Of a stretch of 6,199 bases of DNA, positions 1 through 5,692 are shown piece after piece. Origin of the DNA: Candidatus Bathyarchaeota archaeon B63 (GTDB taxonomy: Archaea; Thermoproteota; Bathyarchaeia; Bathyarchaeales; DTEX01); NCBI GenBank assembly GCA_001593845.1, contig LUCF01000053.1, positions 1 to 6,199 of the forward strand, read 5' to 3'. The position numbers and the translations under genes were made by a program. Under the pieces are notes generated by a model, which did not search any database, was not told the DNA's origin, and saw only the letters and a list, made by a program, of their open reading frames with translations. Position 1 is the first letter of the stretch; every line of letters begins with the position of its first letter.

Positions 1-285
1 GCATATGTACTCCATATTGATCTTCCTGCAGAGGATACGGATGATGTTCCTCTCGAATATATCGGCCATCCAGGGGCCCAGGATCTCCACGAGGTGCCTC
101 TCGAAGTGCTCCGGACGCTCAGCTATCCGGTTCCTGTCGAAGCTGTAATTCAATTCTAGAAACCTAAGCACAACCTCCCCGAAGTCGATGCCCTCAATGA
201 TAGCTTCAATGAGCATCCGGTTGAATCTCCTCTTCACCCTCTGCAGCCCCAGGCCCCCTCTCTTCTCTTTATTCCTCATCGTCAT
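1..285 (-). CDS. Small helical protein, possible output partner of the KaiC-like ATPase (partial, C-terminus off window)
   Basis: An open frame of 95 codons with no stop runs from ATG at 285 to the left edge, so the C-terminus is missing. A second in-frame ATG at 279 could also be the start; neither has a clear Shine-Dalgarno. The start lies 2 nt after the stop of the KaiC-like gene, which points to co-transcription and perhaps translational coupling. The visible protein has a basic N-terminus (many K/R in residues 1-22), then amphipathic helices; residues 23-36 read MLIEAIIEGIDFGE, and residues 56-87 contain the pattern F-x3-L-x2-ILG followed by a second helix. This resembles small helical proteins that I recall next to KaiC-like and signalling genes in Bathyarchaeota and Nitrososphaerota, annotated as Nitrosopumilus output domain 5 (NOD5). 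That match is from memory and is tentative. No catalytic motif or membrane segment is visible. The gene is probably real; the function is unknown. Confidence 0.6.
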   Translation of the reverse strand, partial: MTMRNKEKRGGLGLQRVKRRFNRMLIEAIIEGIDFGEVVLRFLELNYSFDRNRIAERPEHFERHLVEILGPWMADIFERNIIRILCRKINMEYIC

Positions 286-287
286 CC

Positions 288-1718
288 CTAAAGGACGGGG
301 GTGATCAGGGGAAGCGGGTAGCCCCTCGAGACATCCATCTCCACAAAATGTAGTGAGGTTCTCGGTTTTAACCCGTATAGAAGGAGAGCTCCATGTTCAC
401 GGATCATCTTCATGTGCACATCGACGACCGCATTCAGCATATCAGAGACCTCCGGCCGCCCGGGTTTGAGGAGGAATATCCCGAGGCCCCGGCTCTCCCT
501 AATCGCCGTTGTGACCCTATTCAGGATCTTTATCGCATCCTCCACGCTGTACTGGGCAATCAAGCTGTCAACCCCAATTATTTGCAGAGGCGGCTTCGAA
601 GTCTTCTCAATCATCTCCTGAATCGATTCATGATACTTCCTCAGGTCCTCATCCATGTCCCTCCCCTCAAGCTCGAGTATGTACGGCTCCCTCCTCACCG
701 TTAGGTACCTGAAGATGCAGATCCTCAGGAGCCTCTTAAGCGACTCTTCCGGCTGGCCTGACTCCACCGCGCGTCTCCAGACCATGTTATAGTCAACCCC
801 CGGGGATGGAAGAACCATCACCCCCGCTCCCTTCCCAAGAAAATTCCAAGGAGTGGGGGACAAGACCAGATGGTACTGCTGGGTGGAGATGTTCTTCCCT
901 ATCTCGAGGAGGACCGTTGAGCCCCTAAGGTATCCACCATCGAAGAGCCGGTCTAGCTCCTCTGAGCCCGTTGAGAACTTGCCCGGCGGGTCTGGGAGAG
1001 GCTGGAACTTCCCCCTCTTCTTTATGGGCTTCTCCTCGAATGGCGAGAAGGCCTTGAATCCCCCATCGATCGTGAACCCTATCTCATCCTCGCTTACCAC
1101 GGTCCCCCTCATCTTCCTGATCGAGATGTCGCGGAAGAGCCTCCCCTCAAGCCTTCCAGCCCTGAAGAGCATGAACCCGTCTGCCACGAACTCCTCCATG
1201 CTGAGCCCAGCCCTAACACTCCCGAATGGAACCTCAACTATCATGAGGGTGGTGCATCCGAACTTTCTGACGATCCTCTCAAGAACCGTCTGGATGAGTA
1301 TCCTCACGTCATGAGGCTTCTCGAATGCCTGGGCTATCGTCGAGAAGGAGTCTATGACGAGCCTCTTAGCCTTTATCCCGCTGATCTCCTCGAGGATCAT
1401 ATTCATTATTGATGGGGCTGTGGCATCCTTGACCGCCAGCATCTCGAGGTAACGGAACTTCCCATCCCTCTCAAGCCTCTCGAAGTCGAAGCCGAAGGGC
1501 TTCATGTTCACGTAGAAGGTCTCGCGGTTCTCTGAGAAGTTCACGTAGACCCCGCTCTCGTCATTGCTCACTGCGCCGTGGTAGAGGAAGCGAGCTGAGA
1601 AGATCGTCTTGCCCGTGCCCGGGTTCCCCGCGATGAGGATCAGGCTTCCACTGGGAAAGCCGCCTTCTATAACCTTGTCGAGCCCCTCAACCCCAGTAGA
1701 AACGCGCTGCTCACTCAT
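288..1718 (-). CDS. KaiC/GvpD-like RecA-superfamily ATPase with a degenerate second domain
   Basis: This 476-residue cytosolic protein has two RecA-fold halves, as in KaiC and the archaeal KaiC/GvpD/RAD55 group, which act in signalling and transcriptional control. Domain 1 (about residues 5-228) begins STGVEGLDKVIEGGFPSGS, has Walker A GNPGTGKT at 31-38 and Walker B RLVIDS at 119-124, and ends with the KaiC-typical strand IRKMRGT at 200-206. Where KaiC has two adjacent catalytic glutamates, this protein has Ser62-Glu63. After a Pro/Lys-rich linker (about 229-247), domain 2 restarts with FSTGSEELDRLFDGGYLRGS, but its P-loop position reads IGKNISTQQ (273-281), without the GKT core; a Walker B-like strand IIGVDS remains at 380-385. 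Domain 2 is therefore probably a non-ATPase or scaffold. The ATG at 1718 is preferred over an in-frame TTG at 1769, because the latter overlaps the TATA-like box and the ATG directly precedes the family's conserved N-terminus. The small gene downstream starts 2 nt after the stop. Confidence 0.88.
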   Translation of the reverse strand: MSEQRVSTGVEGLDKVIEGGFPSGSLILIAGNPGTGKTIFSARFLYHGAVSNDESGVYVNFSENRETFYVNMKPFGFDFERLERDGKFRYLEMLAVKDATAPSIMNMILEEISGIKAKRLVIDSFSTIAQAFEKPHDVRILIQTVLERIVRKFGCTTLMIVEVPFGSVRAGLSMEEFVADGFMLFRAGRLEGRLFRDISIRKMRGTVVSEDEIGFTIDGGFKAFSPFEEKPIKKRGKFQPLPDPPGKFSTGSEELDRLFDGGYLRGSTVLLEIGKNISTQQYHLVLSPTPWNFLGKGAGVMVLPSPGVDYNMVWRRAVESGQPEESLKRLLRICIFRYLTVRREPYILELEGRDMDEDLRKYHESIQEMIEKTSKPPLQIIGVDSLIAQYSVEDAIKILNRVTTAIRESRGLGIFLLKPGRPEVSDMLNAVVDVHMKMIREHGALLLYGLKPRTSLHFVEMDVSRGYPLPLITPVL

Positions 1719-1725
1719 GCTGCGT

Positions 1726-1743
1726 CCCTTCCCTAAATGCAGA
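1726..1743 (-). repeat. Direct repeat copy A, in the KaiC-like leader
   Basis: On the minus strand this copy reads TCTGCATTTAGGGAAGGG. It matches the copy at 1811-1828 at 16 of 18 positions in the same orientation, 85 bp apart. It lies in the predicted 5' leader, 7 nt upstream of the ATG at 1718, and its GGGAAGGG end could serve as a weak ribosome-binding purine tract. Whether it binds a regulator or reflects a local duplication cannot be told from the sequence. Confidence 0.5.
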
Positions 1744-1757
1744 ATACTGTGGTATTC
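1742..1757. promoter_or_regulatory. Perfect inverted repeat, candidate operator of the KaiC-like gene
   Basis: The sequence is GAATAC-TGTG-GTATTC: two perfectly complementary 6-bp arms around a 4-bp spacer. It begins about 10 bp downstream of the TATA-like box at 1768-1775 and so covers the expected transcription start (about 1743-1748). That is where archaeal repressors often bind. A role as an RNA hairpin at the 5' end of the transcript is the alternative. Operator function is inferred from symmetry and position only. Confidence 0.4.
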
Positions 1758-1767
1758 GCAGAGCCTC

Positions 1768-1775
1768 AAATAAAC
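1768..1775 (-). promoter_or_regulatory. TATA-like box for the KaiC-like gene
   Basis: The minus strand reads GTTTATTT, close to the archaeal TATA consensus. It lies about 50 bp upstream of the chosen ATG (1718) and predicts a transcription start near 1745, giving a leader of roughly 25-30 nt. Its position before the inverted repeat supports an independent promoter for the KaiC-like gene and its downstream partner. Confidence 0.45.
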
Positions 1776-1787
1776 ATTTGGTAACGG

Positions 1788-1813
1788 AAAACAGGAGGAG
1801 CTTGGGGAGCCCC
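1788..1813 (-). terminator. Possible stem-loop terminator after the GRE gene
   Basis: In the minus-strand RNA, GGGGCU (1813-1808) can pair with AGCUCC (1802-1797) with one G-U pair around the loop CCCCA, followed after five bases by UUUU (1791-1788). It lies about 70-95 nt after the GRE stop and just before the KaiC-like promoter. The U tract is short, and archaeal termination depends mainly on U-rich stretches, so this is a weak call. Confidence 0.3.
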
Positions 1814-1828
1814 TTCTCTAAATGCTGA
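1811..1828 (-). repeat. Direct repeat copy B, downstream of the GRE gene
   Basis: The minus strand reads TCAGCATTTAGAGAAGGG, 16 of 18 identical to the copy at 1726-1743. No gene starts directly after this copy, so unlike copy A it cannot act as a ribosome-binding region. Similarity does not extend clearly beyond these 18 bases. Confidence 0.5.
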
Positions 1829-1883
1829 TCCTGGAATTTATCTGGGACAGCTAAAGGATGGGGACTTATGAGGAGGAGACATC

Positions 1884-4145
1884 CTAAGCCTCCTCAGCCA
1901 GTATTCTGTCAACAACTAGCTGCCTGAGGCTCTTCGATAGGCTCGCGAAGTAGGCGCTGAACCCCGTGACCCTCACGATGAGGTCGGGGTACCTTGAGGG
2001 ATCCTTATGCGCCTCAAGTATCTTCTCCTTGTCTATCACATTCATGTTTATCATGGTTCCTCCCATCTTCATATGGCCGACTATGAGCGCCTCGATCTTC
2101 TCTATTCCCCCGCCCCTTCCGAGGCTGGCGTCTATGTCCAGTTGTAACGGAGCGGTGTTCCCGTAGCCGCATTGAACGGATGCAACGGCGACGGCGAGGG
2201 ATGTAGGCGTCCCCCCGAAGCCGGGCTCGGGATTCGCCCCCTGCGAGATCGGCGTATATGCACGTCGGCCGTTCGGGGTTGCGCCGACCCTGCTACCCAT
2301 CGATATCATGCTTGCCCAAGAGAATAGTCCAGGGATCATATTATAGCCGGCCGGTGTGGACTTCTCCTTGACGAGCCTCGTGAATGTCTCAGCTATCCGG
2401 ACTGCCCACCAGTCGGCCCGTGTTCCTCCCTGACCGTAGTGTGGTATGCTCCTCAGCATCAGCCTGATGTGCTCGGCGTCCTCGAAGTTCCTCTTCAGAT
2501 GCTCAGCCAGTTCCCTCCACGTTAATCGTTTTTCCCGCTCGACTCTCTGCTCCAAGGCGGCGAAGGAGTCGGCCACCGTTCCTATCGCAGCCCCATCCAA
2601 GCATAGGTTATAATACTCAACCCCTCCGTGAGAGGCGTCTAGGCCCCTCTCGATAGGCCCGTGGCAGAGGAGATCCAAGACGAGCTCAGGGAAGACCTCA
2701 TGCATGTGCTCCATGTGGAGGTCGAGGCCCTCGCGGACGACGTCTATGGCCCTCCTGAGATGCCTCACGAAGCGGCTCCAGAGCTCCTCCACGCTTGGCT
2801 CCGCCTCCTGGTCGTTCATCATCTCCCAGAACGCCACCTCGAAGACCTTCGCGAAGTTTATCTTCACACAGTCATTCAGCGTGTACTCCCTGCCTGGAAT
2901 GGCGAACCAGTGGCAGCCTGAGTATGCCCTCTCACGGGCGAGCTCTAATGGGTACCCATTCCTCGTGAACCCCTCTATAACTGAGTCCCCGCCAAGGAAC
3001 TTTGGGAAGCCCATCTTATCCTCGAGCATGATCTCTACGCCGCGGCGGAGCAGCTTGGGATCTAACCCTTCATGGATGAATATCCCTATGTTCGCCGGGG
3101 CCTTCAGGCGGTGAACAGCCTCAAGGACTAGGAATGAGAGCCTGTTGGTCACGTCCCTTCCATTCTTATCCGGCCCGCCGAGCTGGTAGTACTGCGTATC
3201 ATTCATGAAGAGGCAGGCCAGGTGGAATATCGCCTCCTCATCGGTCAGGATGCCCGCCTCCGCGTCCCGCCTATAGTAGGGCCAGAGCCAGACGTCGATC
3301 CTGCCCATCGACCCGCTTCCGTTGTACATCCTCGCGGCCATCTGGTACCACGCGGTCCATTGGCAGGCCTCCCAGAAGGTCCTCGGAGGCTCAGTCATCA
3401 GCCTCTCGTTCATCTCCGCCATCTCCCTGAGGTTTCTGCGTAAGGTCGGGTTCTCCTCCTTCTCCGCAAGCATCCTAGCCGCCTCCACGTGCCTCAGAAT
3501 CCAGCCTTGGATCCCCAGGATTACGTGTTCAAGCCCATCGTAGAAGTCCGACGCCTCCGGGTTCACCCCCCGATAATGCCTTATCTTCTTCAGGAGGCCT
3601 CCCCAGCCGAGCTTAAACCCGATCGTCATGTCCTGGCAGAAGTGCTGAGTCGCACCTATCCCCGGGTAGATGCCGTACCTCTCATGCTCAACGCGGAGAT
3701 GCGGAAAGTCATAGTCCGGGTTCCAGTGGGGGTTCCGGTGCCCCATGAAGTAGGCCATGTACCCTCCAAGCAGAGAGCTGAATGGATTAACATATACTGG
3801 GTGAGCCTCGAGGAATCTCCTGAAGTTCTCCCCGCATATCTTAGGGCCGAAGAAGCCCCCGCTCGGATGGTTGCTCTTAGGCTTGAAGTTATTCAGCTTC
3901 ACATCTATAACAGGCTCACCTGACGGCCCCATATACTCAACCATCTCCCGGAGCTCCCGGGGAGGAAGGACCCTCCCATGGTCATCCCCATCCATAACCT
4001 TTAGGACCCTCTGCTTCTCTAGGGTATGCTTCATCTTGACCCTCCGAAGAACTTCTAGCCGCTCATCGTAAGTCAACTCATCCCGGGCCTTCTCCGCCCC
4101 AATCCATCTCCTCGGATCCTCATAGACGATCATGCTGCCGCTCAT
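1884..4145 (-). CDS. Glycyl radical enzyme of the pyruvate formate-lyase-like superfamily, unknown substrate
   Basis: This 753-residue cytosolic, oxygen-sensitive enzyme is full length for its family (pyruvate formate-lyase about 760, glycerol dehydratase about 790). The PFL-like barrel spans roughly residues 20-610 and the glycyl radical domain about 615-750. The radical site is Gly728 in IVRVTGFSAYF, preceded by the typical SRVGATPNGRRAYTPIS stretch (618-634). Other family landmarks are His168 (QHFCQDM), SMGRIDVWLWPYY (279-291) and LGGPDKNGRDVTNRLS (322-337). The thiyl cysteine is Cys411 in AYSGCHWFAIPGREY. The following residues are His412-Trp413, so both the Cys-Cys pair of pyruvate formate-lyase and the Cys-x-Glu of the diol, choline and hydroxyproline eliminases are absent. 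Annotation as pyruvate formate-lyase would therefore be wrong. The ATG at 4145 has GAGG 8 nt upstream; the in-frame ATG at 4133 lacks one. The upstream genes supply an activase and an aminotransferase. Superfamily membership is certain; the reaction is unknown. Confidence 0.95.
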   Translation of the reverse strand: MSGSMIVYEDPRRWIGAEKARDELTYDERLEVLRRVKMKHTLEKQRVLKVMDGDDHGRVLPPRELREMVEYMGPSGEPVIDVKLNNFKPKSNHPSGGFFGPKICGENFRRFLEAHPVYVNPFSSLLGGYMAYFMGHRNPHWNPDYDFPHLRVEHERYGIYPGIGATQHFCQDMTIGFKLGWGGLLKKIRHYRGVNPEASDFYDGLEHVILGIQGWILRHVEAARMLAEKEENPTLRRNLREMAEMNERLMTEPPRTFWEACQWTAWYQMAARMYNGSGSMGRIDVWLWPYYRRDAEAGILTDEEAIFHLACLFMNDTQYYQLGGPDKNGRDVTNRLSFLVLEAVHRLKAPANIGIFIHEGLDPKLLRRGVEIMLEDKMGFPKFLGGDSVIEGFTRNGYPLELARERAYSGCHWFAIPGREYTLNDCVKINFAKVFEVAFWEMMNDQEAEPSVEELWSRFVRHLRRAIDVVREGLDLHMEHMHEVFPELVLDLLCHGPIERGLDASHGGVEYYNLCLDGAAIGTVADSFAALEQRVEREKRLTWRELAEHLKRNFEDAEHIRLMLRSIPHYGQGGTRADWWAVRIAETFTRLVKEKSTPAGYNMIPGLFSWASMISMGSRVGATPNGRRAYTPISQGANPEPGFGGTPTSLAVAVASVQCGYGNTAPLQLDIDASLGRGGGIEKIEALIVGHMKMGGTMINMNVIDKEKILEAHKDPSRYPDLIVRVTGFSAYFASLSKSLRQLVVDRILAEEA

Positions 4146-4153
4146 GTTCCAGG

Positions 4154-4157
4154 CCTC
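4154..4157 (-). promoter_or_regulatory. Ribosome-binding site of the GRE gene
   Basis: GAGG on the minus strand sits 8 nt before the ATG at 4145. It favours this start over the in-frame ATG four codons later, which has no purine-rich stretch at a suitable distance. Confidence 0.5.
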
Positions 4158-4203
4158 ATCATAACCTACGGGCTTAGCGACGAGACTAGAATCATTAAAG
4201 GCG

Positions 4204-4219
4204 TATTTATTTTTTTAAA
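4204..4219 (-). promoter_or_regulatory. TATA-like promoter element for the GRE gene
   Basis: The minus strand reads TTTAAAAAAATAAATA, the most AT-rich stretch in the 147-bp gap between the aminotransferase and GRE genes. A start about 26 bp downstream falls near 4186 and leaves a leader of about 40 nt that carries the GAGG site. This suggests that the GRE can be transcribed independently of the upstream genes, with read-through also possible. I see no convincing operator in the rest of the gap. Confidence 0.5.
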
Positions 4220-4292
4220 TAATCAACAAGCAAGATGAGATTAGCTCACGGCTTCCTTCCGAAGCTGCCACAAATAAGCGGGGAAAACCGGG

Positions 4293-5609
4293 TTATGCAG
4301 ATTCTATTAGGCATTCATAGTTCGACGTTACTTTTCTGAAGGCCTCTATGTACTGATCGAGGAAGCCTTCCTTGGGTTCTATGACAGCGGGTAATGTGAG
4401 AACCCTATCCATCATCCTCTCAGCGACTGGGAAATCGCCCCTTTTGTATCCCTCAAATGGAGGCAAACCGCACCACTCACCCCCGAGGGGGCCTCTGTTG
4501 TGACCCCAAAGATCAAACCCCCTCATGAAGAGGGGGCGGAGATGCTCCAGTCCAGGCCCAGATGAGGAGACAAGCCGAGCCTTTATCGGGGCTCCCTCCG
4601 CCCTTAAGGCTTCTGTGAACCTGTCGATTGGCAGTCCACCTAGCTCCTCAGGATGATATATAACCTTGAATCCTCCGAAGAATCCCCCAGGTTTCGCCTT
4701 CTCATAATCATGCACGGGCTCCAAGCCTGGAATCCCCCTCAGCGCCCTGAAGATTCTCTCCCGGTTTTCCCTCATCCTCTCATTACGGTAAGGCAGCGTC
4801 CTCAATGATGCTCTTGCCAGGGCCAATGCGAGTGGGTGGGCTCTGTACTTTAGGCCCAGCACCTCGCTGTCGAATATTCGATAAGCGGGGTTCGTGAGTT
4901 CATCCGTGACGCCGGCGCGATGTAAGTGACAGTAGATGAGCTGCCGCTCATATAATTCCCTATTGTTTGTGCAGACCACCCCGCCTTCACCCCCAGATAC
5001 CGGTTTTCCCTTAGGGTTTATCCCTTGAAGACTGAAACAGGTGATGTCGCCTACATTGCCGATCTTCCTTCCATCCCATTCAGCTCCGGCGGCGTGGCAG
5101 GCGTCTTCAACGATGGCTATGCCGTGTCTCCGCGCGATGTCGAGCAGAGCATCCATATCACAGACCTGTCCTCCCATGTGAATAACGTTTATCGCTCTGG
5201 TCCGCTTCGTTATCTTCCTCTCCACATCCTCCGGGTCCATCAGCAGCGTCTTTGGGTCTATATCGCAGAATACGGGCCTCGCGCCCATGTGGAGAGCCCC
5301 GGCGTACGCTCCGATGTAGCCGGCAACCGGGGTTATAACCTCATCTCCCGGACCTACGCCGACAGCGTAATATGCGCTTGCCAGCGCTGTTGAGCCGTGA
5401 TCAACGGTTAAGCAGTACTCGCAGCCTATGTACTCGCGGAACTCCTCCTCGAAGACCTTCGAGATGCCGAAGCCCGCGCCTGAGAGCTCTCCCCTCTCGA
5501 TCAACTCACATACGGCCCTCTTCTCCTCATCTATCGGCCGCCTCCACTGCTCAGGATCGTCTATCGTCACAGCCTTTGGGCCGCCGAGGATAGCCAATTT
5601 TTCGGCCAT
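4293..5609 (-). CDS. DegT/DnrJ/EryC1/StrS-family PLP-dependent aminotransferase
   Basis: This 438-residue protein is a fold-type I PLP enzyme of the family that aminates keto-sugars, keto-inositols and similar carbonyl compounds, usually with glutamate or glutamine as donor. It starts EKLAILGGPKAV, typical of the scyllo-inositol/StsC-like branch. HGSTAL (71-76) forms the phosphate-binding turn, GPGDEVITP (87-94) the following strand, and VEDACHAAGA (167-176) carries Asp169, which contacts the pyridine nitrogen. The Schiff-base lysine is most likely Lys202, in GKPVSGGEGG (201-210). The spacer between FSLQ and this lysine (GINPKG) is about four residues longer than in the common FSFQ-x2-K form. 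The start at 5609 has GGAGGAG 10 nt upstream. The gene lies between the GRE activase and the GRE, so it probably supplies an amino substrate or aminates a carbonyl product of the GRE. Many relatives make nucleotide-sugar amines, but no sugar-nucleotide genes are visible here. Confidence 0.92.
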   Translation of the reverse strand: MAEKLAILGGPKAVTIDDPEQWRRPIDEEKRAVCELIERGELSGAGFGISKVFEEEFREYIGCEYCLTVDHGSTALASAYYAVGVGPGDEVITPVAGYIGAYAGALHMGARPVFCDIDPKTLLMDPEDVERKITKRTRAINVIHMGGQVCDMDALLDIARRHGIAIVEDACHAAGAEWDGRKIGNVGDITCFSLQGINPKGKPVSGGEGGVVCTNNRELYERQLIYCHLHRAGVTDELTNPAYRIFDSEVLGLKYRAHPLALALARASLRTLPYRNERMRENRERIFRALRGIPGLEPVHDYEKAKPGGFFGGFKVIYHPEELGGLPIDRFTEALRAEGAPIKARLVSSSGPGLEHLRPLFMRGFDLWGHNRGPLGGEWCGLPPFEGYKRGDFPVAERMMDRVLTLPAVIEPKEGFLDQYIEAFRKVTSNYECLIESA

Positions 5610-5619
5610 CTCACCCCTT

Positions 5620-5626
5620 CTCCTCC
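5620..5626 (-). promoter_or_regulatory. Ribosome-binding site of the aminotransferase gene
   Basis: The minus strand reads GGAGGAG followed by AAGGGGTGAG and then the ATG at 5609. This is a strong purine-rich match to the archaeal anti-Shine-Dalgarno with 10 nt spacing, and it fixes the start. Confidence 0.6.
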
Positions 5627-5655
5627 TGAGTTAGAATTAGGAGACGCGGCTCTCC

Positions 5656-5668
5656 TTATAAATTTAAA
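5656..5668 (-). promoter_or_regulatory. TATA-like promoter element for the aminotransferase gene
   Basis: The minus strand reads TTTAAATTTATAA, preceded by CCGGG, which could contribute to a BRE. A start about 25 bp downstream (near 5637) gives a leader of about 28 nt containing the ribosome-binding site. It lies in the 83-bp gap after the activase, so the aminotransferase need not depend on activase transcription. Confidence 0.55.
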
Positions 5669-5692
5669 CCCGGAGAGAGAAGGCACATCTGA

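Larger units (their letters stand above)
1719..1883 (-). other. Intergenic region between GRE and KaiC-like genes
   Basis: This 165-bp gap holds, in transcriptional order, one copy of an imperfect 18-bp direct repeat, a terminator-like stem-loop with a short U tract, a TATA-like box, a perfect 6-bp-arm inverted repeat, and the second copy of the repeat just before the KaiC-like start. I see no small ORF with a credible start here. The order suggests that GRE transcription ends and KaiC-like transcription begins inside the gap. Confidence 0.6.

Noticed and set aside
1719..1769. A longer KaiC-like protein starting at an in-frame TTG at 1769.
   Set aside because: The TTG overlaps the TATA-like box, and the added residues do not belong to the conserved RecA-fold N-terminus, which begins right after the ATG at 1718.
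1855..1885. Inverted repeat AGGATG/CATCCT around the GRE stop codon.
   Set aside because: The 6-bp arms are separated by 19 bases and have no U tract or other support.
1884..4145. Annotating the GRE as pyruvate formate-lyase or as a glycerol/propanediol dehydratase.
   Set aside because: The Cys-Cys pair of pyruvate formate-lyase and the Cys-x-Glu motif of the dehydratases are both missing at Cys411. Only superfamily membership is supported.
4251..4265. Inverted repeat GCTTC-CTTCC-GAAGC after the aminotransferase gene as a terminator.
   Set aside because: The stem is only 5 bp and no U tract follows on the transcribed strand, so it could easily be chance.
393..5634. Several plus-strand open frames, for example 853-1314, 2704-3114, 3489-3923 and 5025-5393.
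   Set aside because: All lie antisense to well-supported genes, have low-complexity Arg/Pro/Ser/Leu-rich translations, and show no recognisable domain.
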